Positions 5,719 through 12,094 of a stretch of 15,922 bases of DNA are shown piece by piece. The notes below the pieces were generated by a model. That model saw nothing but the letters and a program-made list of their open reading frames with translations, made no database searches and had not been told where the DNA came from. This DNA comes from Polyangiaceae bacterium (GTDB lineage Bacteria; Myxococcota; Polyangia; Polyangiales; Polyangiaceae): positions 1 to 15,922 of the forward strand of contig JAICTU010000186.1 of assembly GCA_025936205.1 (NCBI GenBank), read 5' to 3'. The position numbers and the translations under genes were made by a program. Numbering within the stretch: the stretch's first letter is position 1; the number at the start of each line of letters is the position of its first letter.

Positions 5719-7461
5719 ATGGCACACATCCCGAATCTGCGGCGGCGGCCGGCGGTTGCGAAGGCGGCGAAGGCAGCGAAGTCGTTTCCTTACATCGATA
5801 CCCTGTTTGACTACGGGAGCTTTCTGCGCGGCGCCGGGGATGCGATCGGTCGGTTGCCATCGCACGTCGCACACGAGCCGATCGCCGTGGTGGGGTCGGG
5901 CGTGGGCGGGTTGGTGGCCGCCTATGAGCTGCTGCGCGCGGGCGCGCGGGATGTGACCATCTTCGAGGCCAGCGCGCGTCCCGGCGGGCGGTTGTACAGC
6001 CGTCCTTTCACGGCGACGCACCCGGAGTTCCTGGCGGAGCTGGGCGCGATGCGCTTTCCGCCCAGTGAGTTTGGTCTGTTTCACTATCTGGATGCGCTCG
6101 GGATCCCGCATACACCGAACTTCCCGGATCCCGGGAAGGTGCTGACGAACATTGGTTATCGGGGCCGTACGTACGTCTGGGCGGCGGACTCGCAGCATCC
6201 GCCCGCGCTCTTCACGCGGGTGGCGAAGGGCTGGGATGCGCTCGTGCACGAGGGCTGCTTGCTGGCGAACGGGGTGCGTTTGCCGGCTCCGGTGAGCATC
6301 ACGGCGGCGCTGCAGCAGGGGCATCGGGAGCAGGCCGTGGCCGCGTGGCGCAGCTATATCCAGGCGTTCGAGAACGTCTCCTTCTACTCGGGGCTGGTGA
6401 GCATCTTCACGGCGCCGCAGCCGCCGGGCGGAGAGCGCTGGCTGCCCACGGACTTCGAGTTGTTCGGGGCGCTGGGGCTCGGCTCGGGTGGCTTTGGACC
6501 GCTGTACCAGATCGGTTTCCTCGAGCTGCTCCGGCTGATCGTCAATGAGCTGGAGACGGATCAGGAGCTGGTGATGGGCGGCATCGAGTCGCTGGCCAAG
6601 GCGTTCTGCGAGCAGCGCTTCCATGGGCGGCGCCTGTACGATCGGATTCGGCTGGCCACCGCTGTCACCGGGGTGTCACACGGGCAGGATCGCAGGCCGC
6701 TGGTGTCGCTCGGCCATGGCCGTGCGGAGCACTTTTCACGGGTTGTCGTCGCGGCCACCAACCGGGCGATGAACATCGACATGGGGCTCGGCTACGATCT
6801 GGGCATTCTGACCGATCAGCAACGCAGCGCCCTGAGCGGCGTGCACATGACGAGCTCCTCGAAGGTGTTCGTGATGACGCGCGACAAGTTCTGGCAGACG
6901 CAGCGCGACCTGCCGGCCAACATCCAGACGGATACGCTGGTGCGCGGCGTGTATTGCCTGGACTACGCGCCCAACGACCCGCGCGCGCCCGGCGTCGTGC
7001 TCTTGAGCTACACCTGGGAGGACGACTCGACGCAGCAGCTCGGGCTGCGCGACAAGCGGGCACGCGTGCAGCGGCTGGTGCAGGACGTGGCGCGCACCAA
7101 CCCTGATTTCGCGCGGCACGTGGTGCCGATCCACGAGGACTATGCGACCTATACCCAGGTCATCGACTGGGAGCTGGAGCCGCACTTTTACGGGGCTTTC
7201 AAGCTGAATTTCCCCGGCAACGACGAGCTGTCGCGGCGCCTCTTCTATCAGTTCCTGGGCTGCAAGGACGCGGCGACGGATCCTTTCGTGTACCTGGCCG
7301 GCGACAGTCAGTCCTTCACGGGGGGGTGGATCGAGGGCGCGATCCAGACGGGGGTGAACGCCGCGTGCGCCGTGATCCGCAGCCTCGGCGGCAGCCTGTA
7401 CACGCTGGAGAACCCGGTCGATGCGGCGCGGCCGACCGCCTACGACTACAATCCCGAATAG
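5719..7461 (+). CDS. iaaM: Tryptophan 2-monooxygenase-like flavin amine oxidase (IaaM family)
   Basis: A 580-residue FAD enzyme. IaaM oxidatively decarboxylates L-Trp with O2 to indole-3-acetamide, the first step of the indoleacetamide route to auxin; the related phenylalanine 2-monooxygenase acts on Phe. The N-terminal TLFDYGSFL (28-36) matches the IaaM start region. The FAD fold shows VVGSGVGG (57-64), Glu83 (IFEA) and GGRL (89-92). The AELGAMRFPPS block (106-116) holds the Arg expected to bind the substrate carboxylate. Other IaaM-like blocks are FYSGLVSIFT, PTDFELFGALGLGSGGF, VRGVYCLDYAPNDP, VVLLSYTWEDD and, near the end, AGDSQSFTGGWIEGAIQT for FAD. Length is close to the family's roughly 560. 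The start at 5719 follows GGGGAGAGG; an in-frame start at 5698 lies inside the inverted repeat. No amidase (iaaH) is in the window. Family sure; Trp versus Phe preference not decided. Confidence 0.9.
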   Translation: MAHIPNLRRRPAVAKAAKAAKSFPYIDTLFDYGSFLRGAGDAIGRLPSHVAHEPIAVVGSGVGGLVAAYELLRAGARDVTIFEASARPGGRLYSRPFTATHPEFLAELGAMRFPPSEFGLFHYLDALGIPHTPNFPDPGKVLTNIGYRGRTYVWAADSQHPPALFTRVAKGWDALVHEGCLLANGVRLPAPVSITAALQQGHREQAVAAWRSYIQAFENVSFYSGLVSIFTAPQPPGGERWLPTDFELFGALGLGSGGFGPLYQIGFLELLRLIVNELETDQELVMGGIESLAKAFCEQRFHGRRLYDRIRLATAVTGVSHGQDRRPLVSLGHGRAEHFSRVVVAATNRAMNIDMGLGYDLGILTDQQRSALSGVHMTSSSKVFVMTRDKFWQTQRDLPANIQTDTLVRGVYCLDYAPNDPRAPGVVLLSYTWEDDSTQQLGLRDKRARVQRLVQDVARTNPDFARHVVPIHEDYATYTQVIDWELEPHFYGAFKLNFPGNDELSRRLFYQFLGCKDAATDPFVYLAGDSQSFTGGWIEGAIQTGVNAACAVIRSLGGSLYTLENPVDAARPTAYDYNPE

Positions 7462-7619
7462 GAACGAGGCAAGACGCGGCTGACGCCAGATTCCTTTGTG
7501 TGCGATTGTGTCTAGATCTCAACTTCAGACGCGGCGGTTCCGTACCGGGGGGTGGTGGCGGAAGAGCGGGCGACCCGATGCGAAACAGCGTCCCGCCAGC
7601 TGCGCCCTGAGGGACAGAG

Positions 7620-8396
7620 ATGACGCTCGCGCTGACCACGGAGGATCTGCAGACCCTGTCGGAGGTGTTCGCGGTGCTCGCGGAGCGCCAGGACGAGCAC
7701 GGCCTGCGCGTCTATCTCGGCGAGCAGTTGTCGCGCCTGCTCGGCGCCGATTACTACGCCTCCTATCTGTGGAGCGAGGTCTCGAGCAGCTTCACCGGGC
7801 GGGTCTCGCTGAACATGTCGGACTCGAACCTGTCCAGCTACGAGGCGTACTATCAGTTTCACGACCCGATCACGCACCTGCTGCGCGAGCGGGGCGAGCC
7901 GACGCTGGTGACCCAGGTGCTGCCGCAGGAGGAGCTGCTGAAGACGGAGTTCTTCAACGACTTTCTGAGTCAGGACGGCCTGTACTGGGGACTCAACCTG
8001 CACGTGCGCGTGGCCGGGGAATGTACCGGCGATCTGCGCATCTGGCGCGACCGGCGGCGCGAGAATTTCGACCAGCGCGAGCTCTCGATCCTGCGCCTGG
8101 TGGCTCCGGCCTTTCGCAATGCGCTGCGCCGCTCGGCGCACTCGCGCGAAGCTCCTGGCTCTCGCCCGGAGCAGGCGCTGACCGAGCGCGAGGCACAGAT
8201 CGCGCGCCTGGTGGCGAGCGGCCTCTCCGACAAGGAAATTGCGCAGAGTTTGAGCATCAGCTTCACGACCGTACGCACGCACCTCAAGCGGGCCTTCGGC
8301 AAGCTGGGCGTGGACAACCGCGTGAAGCTGGCCTCGCACTTCCGGGAGACCGGACGCGCGGCGACCTCGCTCGTGCTCGATCCCTGGCGCAAGTGA
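7620..8396 (+). CDS. LuxR-type transcriptional regulator with GAF-like sensor region
   Basis: A 258-residue regulator. The C-terminal HTH (about 187-240) has the LuxR/FixJ pattern LTEREAQIARLVASGLSDKEIA followed by SFTTVRTHLKRAFGKLGVDNR. The N-terminal 170 residues contain YYQFHDPITHLL and FFNDFLSQDGLYWGLNL, typical of a GAF-like ligand-binding domain in LuxR proteins that are not response regulators; no phospho-acceptor receiver domain is visible. It lies 158 bases after the IaaM-like gene on the same strand, with its own ribosome site GAGGGA (7609-7614) six bases before the ATG. Regulation of the monooxygenase is an inference from position; the palindrome at 5520 and the dyad at 8428 are candidate targets. 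The ligand is unknown and could be an acyl-homoserine lactone-like or aromatic molecule. Confidence 0.87.
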   Translation: MTLALTTEDLQTLSEVFAVLAERQDEHGLRVYLGEQLSRLLGADYYASYLWSEVSSSFTGRVSLNMSDSNLSSYEAYYQFHDPITHLLRERGEPTLVTQVLPQEELLKTEFFNDFLSQDGLYWGLNLHVRVAGECTGDLRIWRDRRRENFDQRELSILRLVAPAFRNALRRSAHSREAPGSRPEQALTEREAQIARLVASGLSDKEIAQSLSISFTTVRTHLKRAFGKLGVDNRVKLASHFRETGRAATSLVLDPWRK

Positions 8397-8425
8397 GCTC
8401 CTCCTCAGGATTGAGGAGCCAGCTC
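8395..8425 (+). terminator. Stem-loop at the end of the LuxR gene
   Basis: CTCCTCA (8401-8407) and TGAGGAG (8412-8418) pair across a GGAT loop, with an outer stem GAGCT (8395-8399) / AGCTC (8421-8425). It begins inside the stop codon of the LuxR gene. No T-run follows, so termination is uncertain; it may be a stabilising 3' hairpin. Confidence 0.4.
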
Positions 8426-8427
8426 AA

Positions 8428-8442
8428 TCACCCTTAGGGTGA
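8428..8442. promoter_or_regulatory. 15-bp odd palindrome TCACCCT-T-AGGGTGA, candidate operator
   Basis: Exact 7-bp arms flank a single central T. It lies between the LuxR gene and the small unknown gene, 49 bases before the latter's ATG, a suitable place for an operator of that gene. The dyad is separate from the stem-loop just upstream. Confidence 0.42.
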
Positions 8443-8491
8443 GATCTGCAGCGAACGTTCTCTCAGGCACACTCCTCAGCCCATCAAAACC

Positions 8492-8842
8492 ATGCCCCGC
8501 CATGAAATGCTCATCGTCGTGCGCCTCTCCCGGCAAGAGCTGGCGGATGCGCTGCGCCGTCCCCTGGGCGATCTGGCGGTGCAGCGGCTCGGAGGGCTGA
8601 CGGTGGTGTTGCGCCCGGCGCGCGAGCACGAAGCCTGTTGTGAAGTGCCGGTCGATCTCGTCGGAGCGCTGGGCAGCCCCATCTCGCTGCGGGCGCTCGC
8701 GGGGGCGTTTCGCCCCGTCGAGCCGGCGCTCTTTCGCCGGCTCCGTGCCTGCCCGGCGCTGGCCAAGCGCTACGTGCTGGACCCCGTGGCCACCCTGCGC
8801 GAGCTCGCGCAGGCGAGCGACACTCACGGCTTCGCGAAGTGA
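8492..8842 (+). CDS. Hypothetical protein of 116 residues
   Basis: I do not recognise a family. The frame has strong G/C bias at third positions, stronger than the opposing frames, supporting translation. The product is rich in Leu, Arg and Ala (PRHEMLIVVRLSRQELADAL near the start), has no signal peptide or clear membrane segment, and contains one Cys pair (ACCEV) in the middle. No good ribosome site precedes the ATG at 8492; an internal ATG at 8507 is a possible alternative. It follows the LuxR gene by 95 bases. Its 3' end overlaps the 3' end of the serpin gene on the other strand by 19 bases. Function unknown. Confidence 0.6.
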   Translation: MPRHEMLIVVRLSRQELADALRRPLGDLAVQRLGGLTVVLRPAREHEACCEVPVDLVGALGSPISLRALAGAFRPVEPALFRRLRACPALAKRYVLDPVATLRELAQASDTHGFAK

Positions 8843-10140
8843 CCGACGAACAGTAGCGCGTTGCTCTGCACGTCGCGGATGAAGAAGACGAAGGGGTGAT
8901 CGAAGACGACCGGGATGGGTGGCGGCGGAATCGAGACGCCCACGGCCACGAAGGCGGTGGCGGCGGCTGCCTCGGTGCCTTCTTCATCGAGCTTTAACGT
9001 TGCCTGATGAAGCGCGTCACTGATGAAGACCGGAGGCGACCCCAGCCCGCTGAAGTCAGCCGTCCCGCTGAAGGCCCGCTGCATACCGAGCGCCATCAAG
9101 CGAGCTTTCAGGGGGACTTTGCTCTCGATCTCGAGCTTGGGAAAGGTCAGCTGCAGGTCCGTGCTCTGCAAACTGCTCACGGCCGCGGCCACGGACCCGG
9201 CATCCAGCCCCGCCACGAATGCGGAGAAGGTGCCGGGGCTGGGCATGATCGCTACCAGCTCGAGCTCCCTGCCCGAGTAGGGCAAAGCGACTGCTTCGAA
9301 GCCAGGCCCCGTGAAATGCGAGCCCTGGATGCGCCCGTGCATCATCGGTGTGTCGTGCGCTTCACCCGCGAAGTCCGTGAACGGCGCAATGTTGGTCGAT
9401 GATTTCTCGAACTGTGTCTCCCAGCGAGACTTGAAGTACAGCGCATTCGTCAGCACGAGCTGCACGTCGGAGCTGATCGAGCCTGCGGGTAAGAGCTCAT
9501 CAATCAACTGCTCCGTGTCCTTCGCCACCTTCTGATTGATGGCAGCGCGCGCGGCCTCCGGATCGCTCGCGAAGGGCGCCAGGAACGTGCCGGCGCCGTA
9601 GTAGGCCGACAGCGTATTCAGGAACGCCGCCGTCGGAGCGAAGCCGCGCGCCAGCCACAGGTCGTTGCTCACGTGCAGCGTCTGGGCGTTCTGGTCCTCA
9701 TTGCCCGCATGATTGCGGCGCTCCAGCGCCTGGGCCATCGTATTTCGCGCCTCGTGAAATGTCGGCCCGTCGTCGTTCGAAAATGCTAGCGCCCTGTCGA
9801 TCTCGCTCTTCGTCTCACCCTCCGCACCCGCGACCAGCATGGCCGTGCAGGTCGAGATGCTGTAGGGCGAAAAGAACGCGTTCTGCTCTGGCTTTGCTTC
9901 CTCGTGATACAGCTTCCAACCGAATTGCCAGCCGTCGTCCGACGCGGAGTTCGGCAAAGCTCCATTTGCAGCCAGGCGCGTCGCCGTGCCGCGCAGCTCT
10001 TGCAACACGCGACCGGCGTCCCCAGTCTGTTCGTCCCCCGTCTGACCGCCGCCGCACCCGCACGTGAAACACAGCGCGGCTGCGAAAGCAGGTCTGAAAG
10101 CAGCTGCAAAAGCACATGCCGAAGACCTCATAGCCTTCAC
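8824..10140 (-). CDS. Secreted serpin (serine protease inhibitor family)
   Basis: A 438-residue serpin (PF00079). A hydrophobic Ala-rich leader (about 8-26) ends at FTCGCGGG, suggesting a lipoprotein or secreted protein with Cys27 or Cys29 as possible lipidation site; the lipobox is imperfect. Serpin landmarks are NAFFSPYSIS, LVLTNALYFKSRWETQF, ELVAIMPSPGTF and FDHPFVFFIRD. The reactive-loop hinge EEGTEAAAATA (386-396) has the small residues required for inhibitory insertion. Counting from Gly388 as P15, P1 is Val402 and P1' Ser403, predicting inhibition of elastase-like proteases. The loop then runs through IPPPPIP, about three residues longer than in alpha-1-antitrypsin. The start is GTG at 10140; an in-frame ATG at 10131 is as plausible. 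It is divergent from the HTH regulator, with 85 bases between. Confidence 0.92.
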   Translation of the reverse strand: MKAMRSSACAFAAAFRPAFAAALCFTCGCGGGQTGDEQTGDAGRVLQELRGTATRLAANGALPNSASDDGWQFGWKLYHEEAKPEQNAFFSPYSISTCTAMLVAGAEGETKSEIDRALAFSNDDGPTFHEARNTMAQALERRNHAGNEDQNAQTLHVSNDLWLARGFAPTAAFLNTLSAYYGAGTFLAPFASDPEAARAAINQKVAKDTEQLIDELLPAGSISSDVQLVLTNALYFKSRWETQFEKSSTNIAPFTDFAGEAHDTPMMHGRIQGSHFTGPGFEAVALPYSGRELELVAIMPSPGTFSAFVAGLDAGSVAAAVSSLQSTDLQLTFPKLEIESKVPLKARLMALGMQRAFSGTADFSGLGSPPVFISDALHQATLKLDEEGTEAAAATAFVAVGVSIPPPPIPVVFDHPFVFFIRDVQSNALLFVGHFAKP

Positions 10141-10177
10141 TATGCGCGGCCATTCAGGCTGCGTCTAGTTAGTCTCC

Positions 10178-10226
10178 GCACATTTCATGGCTCTCCAGAG
10201 CACCGTGATGTGCGATAGTCCATGAA
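10178..10226 (+). promoter_or_regulatory. Interleaved inverted repeats in the divergent serpin/regulator promoter
   Basis: Two inverted repeats interlock: GCACAT (10178-10183) with ATGTGC (10208-10213), and TTCATGG (10184-10190) with CCATGAA (10220-10226). Between them is a small dyad, GCTCT-CC-AGAGC (10190-10201). The last arm touches the ATG of the regulator. As DNA these could be operators for autoregulation; as RNA the a-b-a'-b' order would allow a pseudoknot. Confidence 0.4.
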
Positions 10227-11218
10227 TGGGTGGCTCGGAAGCGAACAGCTTCGACTACGGGCAGCTGGGGGCCGAGCTGATCCGCGCGCTGCGCGGCAAG
10301 CGCTCGCAGACGGCGCTGAGCCGCCGCATCGGTTACAAGACCAACGTCGTCTACCTCTGGGAGGCGCAGAAGGGCGCGCCGACGGGCGCCGGCTTCTTGC
10401 AGCTCGCGCAGCGCGCCGGCGTCGATGTGCGCCACTCGCTGGAGCAGTTCTATCGCAAGTCACCGCCGTGGCTCGCCGAGCACGATCCCACCTCCGTCGA
10501 GGGCGTCGCCGCGCTGCTCGATGACTTGCGCGGCCAGAGCACGCTGGTCGAGACGGCGAGCAAGCTGCGCGTCTCGCGCTTTGCGCTCGCGCGCTGGCTG
10601 CGCGGCGAGGCGGAGCCGCGTCTGCCCGACTTCTTGCAGCTGATCGAGGTGACGTCGCTGCGCTTGCTCGACTTCGTGGCGGCGCTGGTGGATCCGCTCT
10701 CGCTGCCGTCGCTCTCCGAGCGCTGGCAAGAGCTGCAAGCGTCGCGCCGAGCGGCGTACCAGCGCCCCTGGTCGCATGCGGTGCTGCGCGCGCTCGAGCT
10801 GCGTCAGTACCAGGAGCTGCCGTCGCACGTGCCCGGCTGGATCGGGCGCATGCTCGGCCTCGATCCCGGCGAGGAAGAAGCGTGCCTCGAGCTGCTGGCG
10901 GACACGGGCCAGATCGAGCTCCGCCAGCAGAAGTGGCGCGTGCGCCAGGTGCTCACGGTCGACACGCGCAAGGACCCGGAGGCTGCGCGCCACCTCAAGG
11001 CCTGGTGGTCGCGCGTCGGCAGCGAGCGCTTCCTGGCCCATGCCGATGGGGTATTTTCCTACAACCTGTTCGGTGTCTCCAATGCGGACCTGGAGCGCAT
11101 CGAGGCCCTGCAGCGCGCCTACTTCCGCGAATTGCGCAACATCGTGGCTCAATCCGAGCCCGTGGAAAACGTCGCCGTCGTCAACCTGCAACTATTCTCG
11201 CTGCTGGTGCGGCAGTAG
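10226..11218 (+). CDS. Two-HTH transcriptional regulator, DUF4423/TIGR02147-like
   Basis: A 330-residue putative DNA-binding protein. A first XRE-like helix-turn-helix covers about 12-75 (LIRALRGKRSQTALSRRIGY, then NVVYLWEAQKG). A second covers about 95-150 (LVETASKLRVSRFALARWLRG). The C-terminal half (about 165-330) shows the layout of DUF4423 regulators found mainly in Deltaproteobacteria and Fibrobacteres, including a winged-helix-like portion (LELLADTGQIELRQQKWRV). The start at 10226 has only a weak ribosome site and lies within the last arm of the inverted repeats described above. It is divergent from the serpin and followed by a SnoaL-like gene 40 bases on; either may be a target. The DUF4423 assignment is by overall resemblance; the DNA-binding role is well supported. 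Confidence 0.78.
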   Translation: MGGSEANSFDYGQLGAELIRALRGKRSQTALSRRIGYKTNVVYLWEAQKGAPTGAGFLQLAQRAGVDVRHSLEQFYRKSPPWLAEHDPTSVEGVAALLDDLRGQSTLVETASKLRVSRFALARWLRGEAEPRLPDFLQLIEVTSLRLLDFVAALVDPLSLPSLSERWQELQASRRAAYQRPWSHAVLRALELRQYQELPSHVPGWIGRMLGLDPGEEEACLELLADTGQIELRQQKWRVRQVLTVDTRKDPEAARHLKAWWSRVGSERFLAHADGVFSYNLFGVSNADLERIEALQRAYFRELRNIVAQSEPVENVAVVNLQLFSLLVRQ

Positions 11219-11258
11219 AGTCGGCTGCCCTCGAACACGCCGCAGCAGGAGAACCCCC

Positions 11259-11648
11259 ATGCCCGAAGACGAACGCGCGATCCGCACCCTCATCGCCAAC
11301 TGGATGGCAGCCTCGCGCAGCGGCGACCTCGCGCGCGTGCTGAGCCTGATGGCGGACGATGTGCTCTTCCTCACGCCGGGCCAGCCCCCCTTCGGCAAGG
11401 AGAAGTTTGCGGAGATCTCGCGCGGCATGAAAGACTTGCGCATCGACGGCAAGAGCGACGTGCAGGAGGTCGTGATCAACGGCGAATGGGCCTGGTGCCG
11501 CACCCAGCTGCAAGTCACCGTCACCGCCCCGGACGGCAAGGTCGTGCGCCGCTCGGGCCAGACGCTGAGCGTCCTGCGCAAACAACTGGACGGCAGCTGG
11601 CAGCTCGCTCGCGACGCGAACCTGCTCGCGACCGAACCCGCCTCCTGA
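11259..11648 (+). CDS. SnoaL-like / DUF4440 (SgcJ/EcaC-type) small protein
   Basis: A 129-residue protein of the NTF2-like fold. The N-terminal DERAIRTLIANWMAASRSGD and LSLMADDVLFLTPGQPPFGK, the central GEWAWCRTQLQVTV and the C-terminal GSWQLARDANLL match SgcJ/DUF4440 proteins, which form a cone-shaped pocket used by some members for catalysis and by others for ligand binding. The start is set by AGGAGA (11247-11252), six bases before the ATG. It lies 40 bases after the HTH regulator and probably shares its transcript. It converges with the NIPSNAP-like gene, leaving 12 bases between stops. No substrate can be inferred. Confidence 0.85.
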   Translation: MPEDERAIRTLIANWMAASRSGDLARVLSLMADDVLFLTPGQPPFGKEKFAEISRGMKDLRIDGKSDVQEVVINGEWAWCRTQLQVTVTAPDGKVVRRSGQTLSVLRKQLDGSWQLARDANLLATEPAS

Positions 11649-11660
11649 CGGCAGCCGAGC

Positions 11661-11960
11661 TCAGACGCGCCGGAGGAAGAAGCGCTCTTCCACCAGAATG
11701 CACTGCGATGCGCGGGCGCGCGCTAGATTCGCCTTGGCTTCCGGATCGGCGATCAGCTTGTCGTGGTACTTCTCATAGGCTGCCAGGGTCTCGAACTCGA
11801 TCAGGGCCAGCCCCAGATTGTTGGCGCTCTCCTGGGGCACGAAGTAGCCGAGCAGCCGTCCCCCGCAGCGTTCGATGATCGGTGGCCAGCGGCGCGCGTA
11901 CTCCTCGAACGCGGGCAGCTGGAAGGGGTCGAGCGTGTAGCGAATGCAGCAGACAATCAT
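11661..11960 (-). CDS. NIPSNAP-like small protein
   Basis: A 99-residue protein of the dimeric alpha/beta-barrel type. The pattern IVCCIRYTLDPFQLPAFEEY, then WPPIIERCGGRLLGYFVP, LALIEFETLAAYEKY and a final ILVEERFFLRR is that of NIPSNAP-family proteins (PF07978), most of unknown function. The ATG at 11960 begins exactly at the conserved first strand; longer in-frame extensions upstream lack conservation. No clear ribosome site is seen. It is downstream of the FtsX pair on the same strand, with a 134-base gap containing a palindrome, so it is probably transcribed separately. Confidence 0.82.
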   Translation of the reverse strand: MIVCCIRYTLDPFQLPAFEEYARRWPPIIERCGGRLLGYFVPQESANNLGLALIEFETLAAYEKYHDKLIADPEAKANLARARASQCILVEERFFLRRV

Positions 11961-12061
11961 GGCTGCATCGGAGCAAGCGCGATGCCGTCCTGCCGCCCGC
12001 GCGCTTCCGGCGGCGATCGGAGTTTGGTCCGTGCGCCCCTGACACAGGTATGACGCTGCTG

Positions 12062-12075
12062 CCGCCTCGAGGCGG
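12062..12075. repeat. 14-bp perfect palindrome after the FtsX operon
   Basis: CCGCCTC followed by GAGGCGG, 19 bases past the stop of the second permease. In RNA it folds as a 5-bp GC stem with a TCGA loop. There is no T-run, so it is at most a weak or factor-assisted terminator; it could also be an operator for the NIPSNAP-like gene. Confidence 0.4.
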
Positions 12076-12094
12076 AGAGCCCGGTCCCTTCGTG

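Noticed and set aside
5502..5810. 102-residue plus-strand frame before and into the IaaM-like gene
   Set aside because: It runs through the repeats and the ribosome site, lacks coding bias and ends inside the real gene in another frame.
5695..6624. 309-residue minus-strand frame inside the IaaM-like gene
   Set aside because: Arg/His/Gln-rich mirror of a well-conserved coding frame; typical of antisense frames in GC-rich DNA.
7512..8339. 275-residue minus-strand frame over the LuxR gene
   Set aside because: Opposes a gene with intact HTH and sensor motifs; no recognisable domain of its own.
8428..8442. MerR-type promoter reading of the TCACCCT-T-AGGGTGA dyad
   Set aside because: MerR sites need longer spaced arms between -35 and -10 boxes; neither box is visible and no MerR gene is nearby, so I keep it only as a generic operator candidate.
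8405..8987. Minus-strand frames opposite the 116-residue gene (140 and 158 residues)
   Set aside because: Third-position G/C bias favours the plus frame, and the longer one is a Pro/Arg/Ser-rich stretch that runs into the serpin.
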